From Hyphomicrobiales bacterium (GTDB lineage Bacteria > Pseudomonadota > Alphaproteobacteria > Rhizobiales > Rhizobiaceae): a DNA stretch of 64,000 nt. Positions 63,182 through 64,000 of the stretch are shown piece by piece. Numbering within the stretch: the stretch's first letter is position 1; each line of letters begins with the position of its first letter. Location of the stretch: contig UCEU01000020.1 in NCBI GenBank assembly GCA_900471485.1, forward strand, positions 1-64,000, in the 5' to 3' direction. The notes beneath the pieces are model-generated. The model made no database searches. It was not told the DNA's origin and worked only from the letters and a program-made list of their open reading frames with translations. The position numbers and the translations under genes are program-made.

Positions 63182-64000
<819 letters not shown>

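Overview
The window looks like an accessory replicon (chromid or megaplasmid) or an accessory chromosomal region of a Rhizobiaceae member (Sinorhizobium/Ensifer, Rhizobium or Agrobacterium-like). The supporting evidence is high GC with strong GC3 bias in coding regions, dense ABC transport operons, an alpha-galactoside locus with the same order as the Sinorhizobium meliloti agp locus as I recall it, a palindromic intergenic repeat of the Rhizobiales type, and PhoB boxes made of CTGTCAT-like units spaced 11 bp apart. I see no rRNA, tRNA, CRISPR array, insertion sequence, integrase or replication origin.

Layout: (1) 92-493, hotdog acyl-CoA thioesterase. (2) 600-10754, alpha-galactoside locus: divergent AraC regulator, then GH4 enzyme, Dpp-like binding protein, two permeases, fused double ATPase, second GH4 enzyme and a terminator. 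(3) 10753-18442, arabinoside locus: a winged-helix regulator with a long C-terminal domain, a GH51 arabinofuranosidase, and a CUT1 ABC importer preceded by a 48-codon translationally coupled leader ORF. A motif ATCAcAA-N5-GATAc lies upstream of each of the three units and is a good candidate operator. (4) 18492-23373, HAD phosphatase, L,D-transpeptidase, class III nucleotide cyclase and a PAS-GGDEF-EAL protein. (5) 23370-31604, LacI regulator and operators, a TIM-barrel epimerase-like enzyme, a CUT1 importer and a GMC oxidoreductase, perhaps a 3-keto-sugar route. (6) 31622-37282, a small protein, then an ABC importer plus metallophosphoesterase behind a five-unit PHO-box array, so probably a phosphate-starvation operon importing an organophosphate. 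(7) 37284-40938, nucleobase permease, a DUF882-type peptidase-like protein, a small secreted protein and a palindromic repeat. (8) 41009-46398, a GH2 glycosidase with an orphan binding protein that is a close paralogue of the one in region 3, and a divergent LacI regulator. (9) 46424-50216, sulfate importer sbp-cysT-cysW-cysA. (10) 50339-62886, two same-strand operons with thirteen genes between them: a RutF-like flavin reductase, an NtaA/DszA-type monooxygenase, an NMT1/THI5-type ABC importer, an adducin-like aldolase relative, a nucleoside-hydrolase-like enzyme, a bicupin, an N-carbamoyl amino-acid hydrolase-like M20 enzyme, an alpha/beta hydrolase, an aminotransferase and an SDR lacking the usual catalytic triad. 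(11) 63182-end, the start of another CUT1 ATPase gene cut by the window edge.

The common theme is scavenging: plant alpha-galactosides, arabinosides, other sugars, organophosphate, sulfate, and an unidentified nitrogen-containing (probably heterocyclic or ureide) compound in region 10. Region 10 is the best candidate for an undescribed catabolic system. The shared operator in region 3 and the PHO array in region 6 are the clearest regulatory observations. All functional calls rest on reading translated motifs and gene order by eye; no database search was made.
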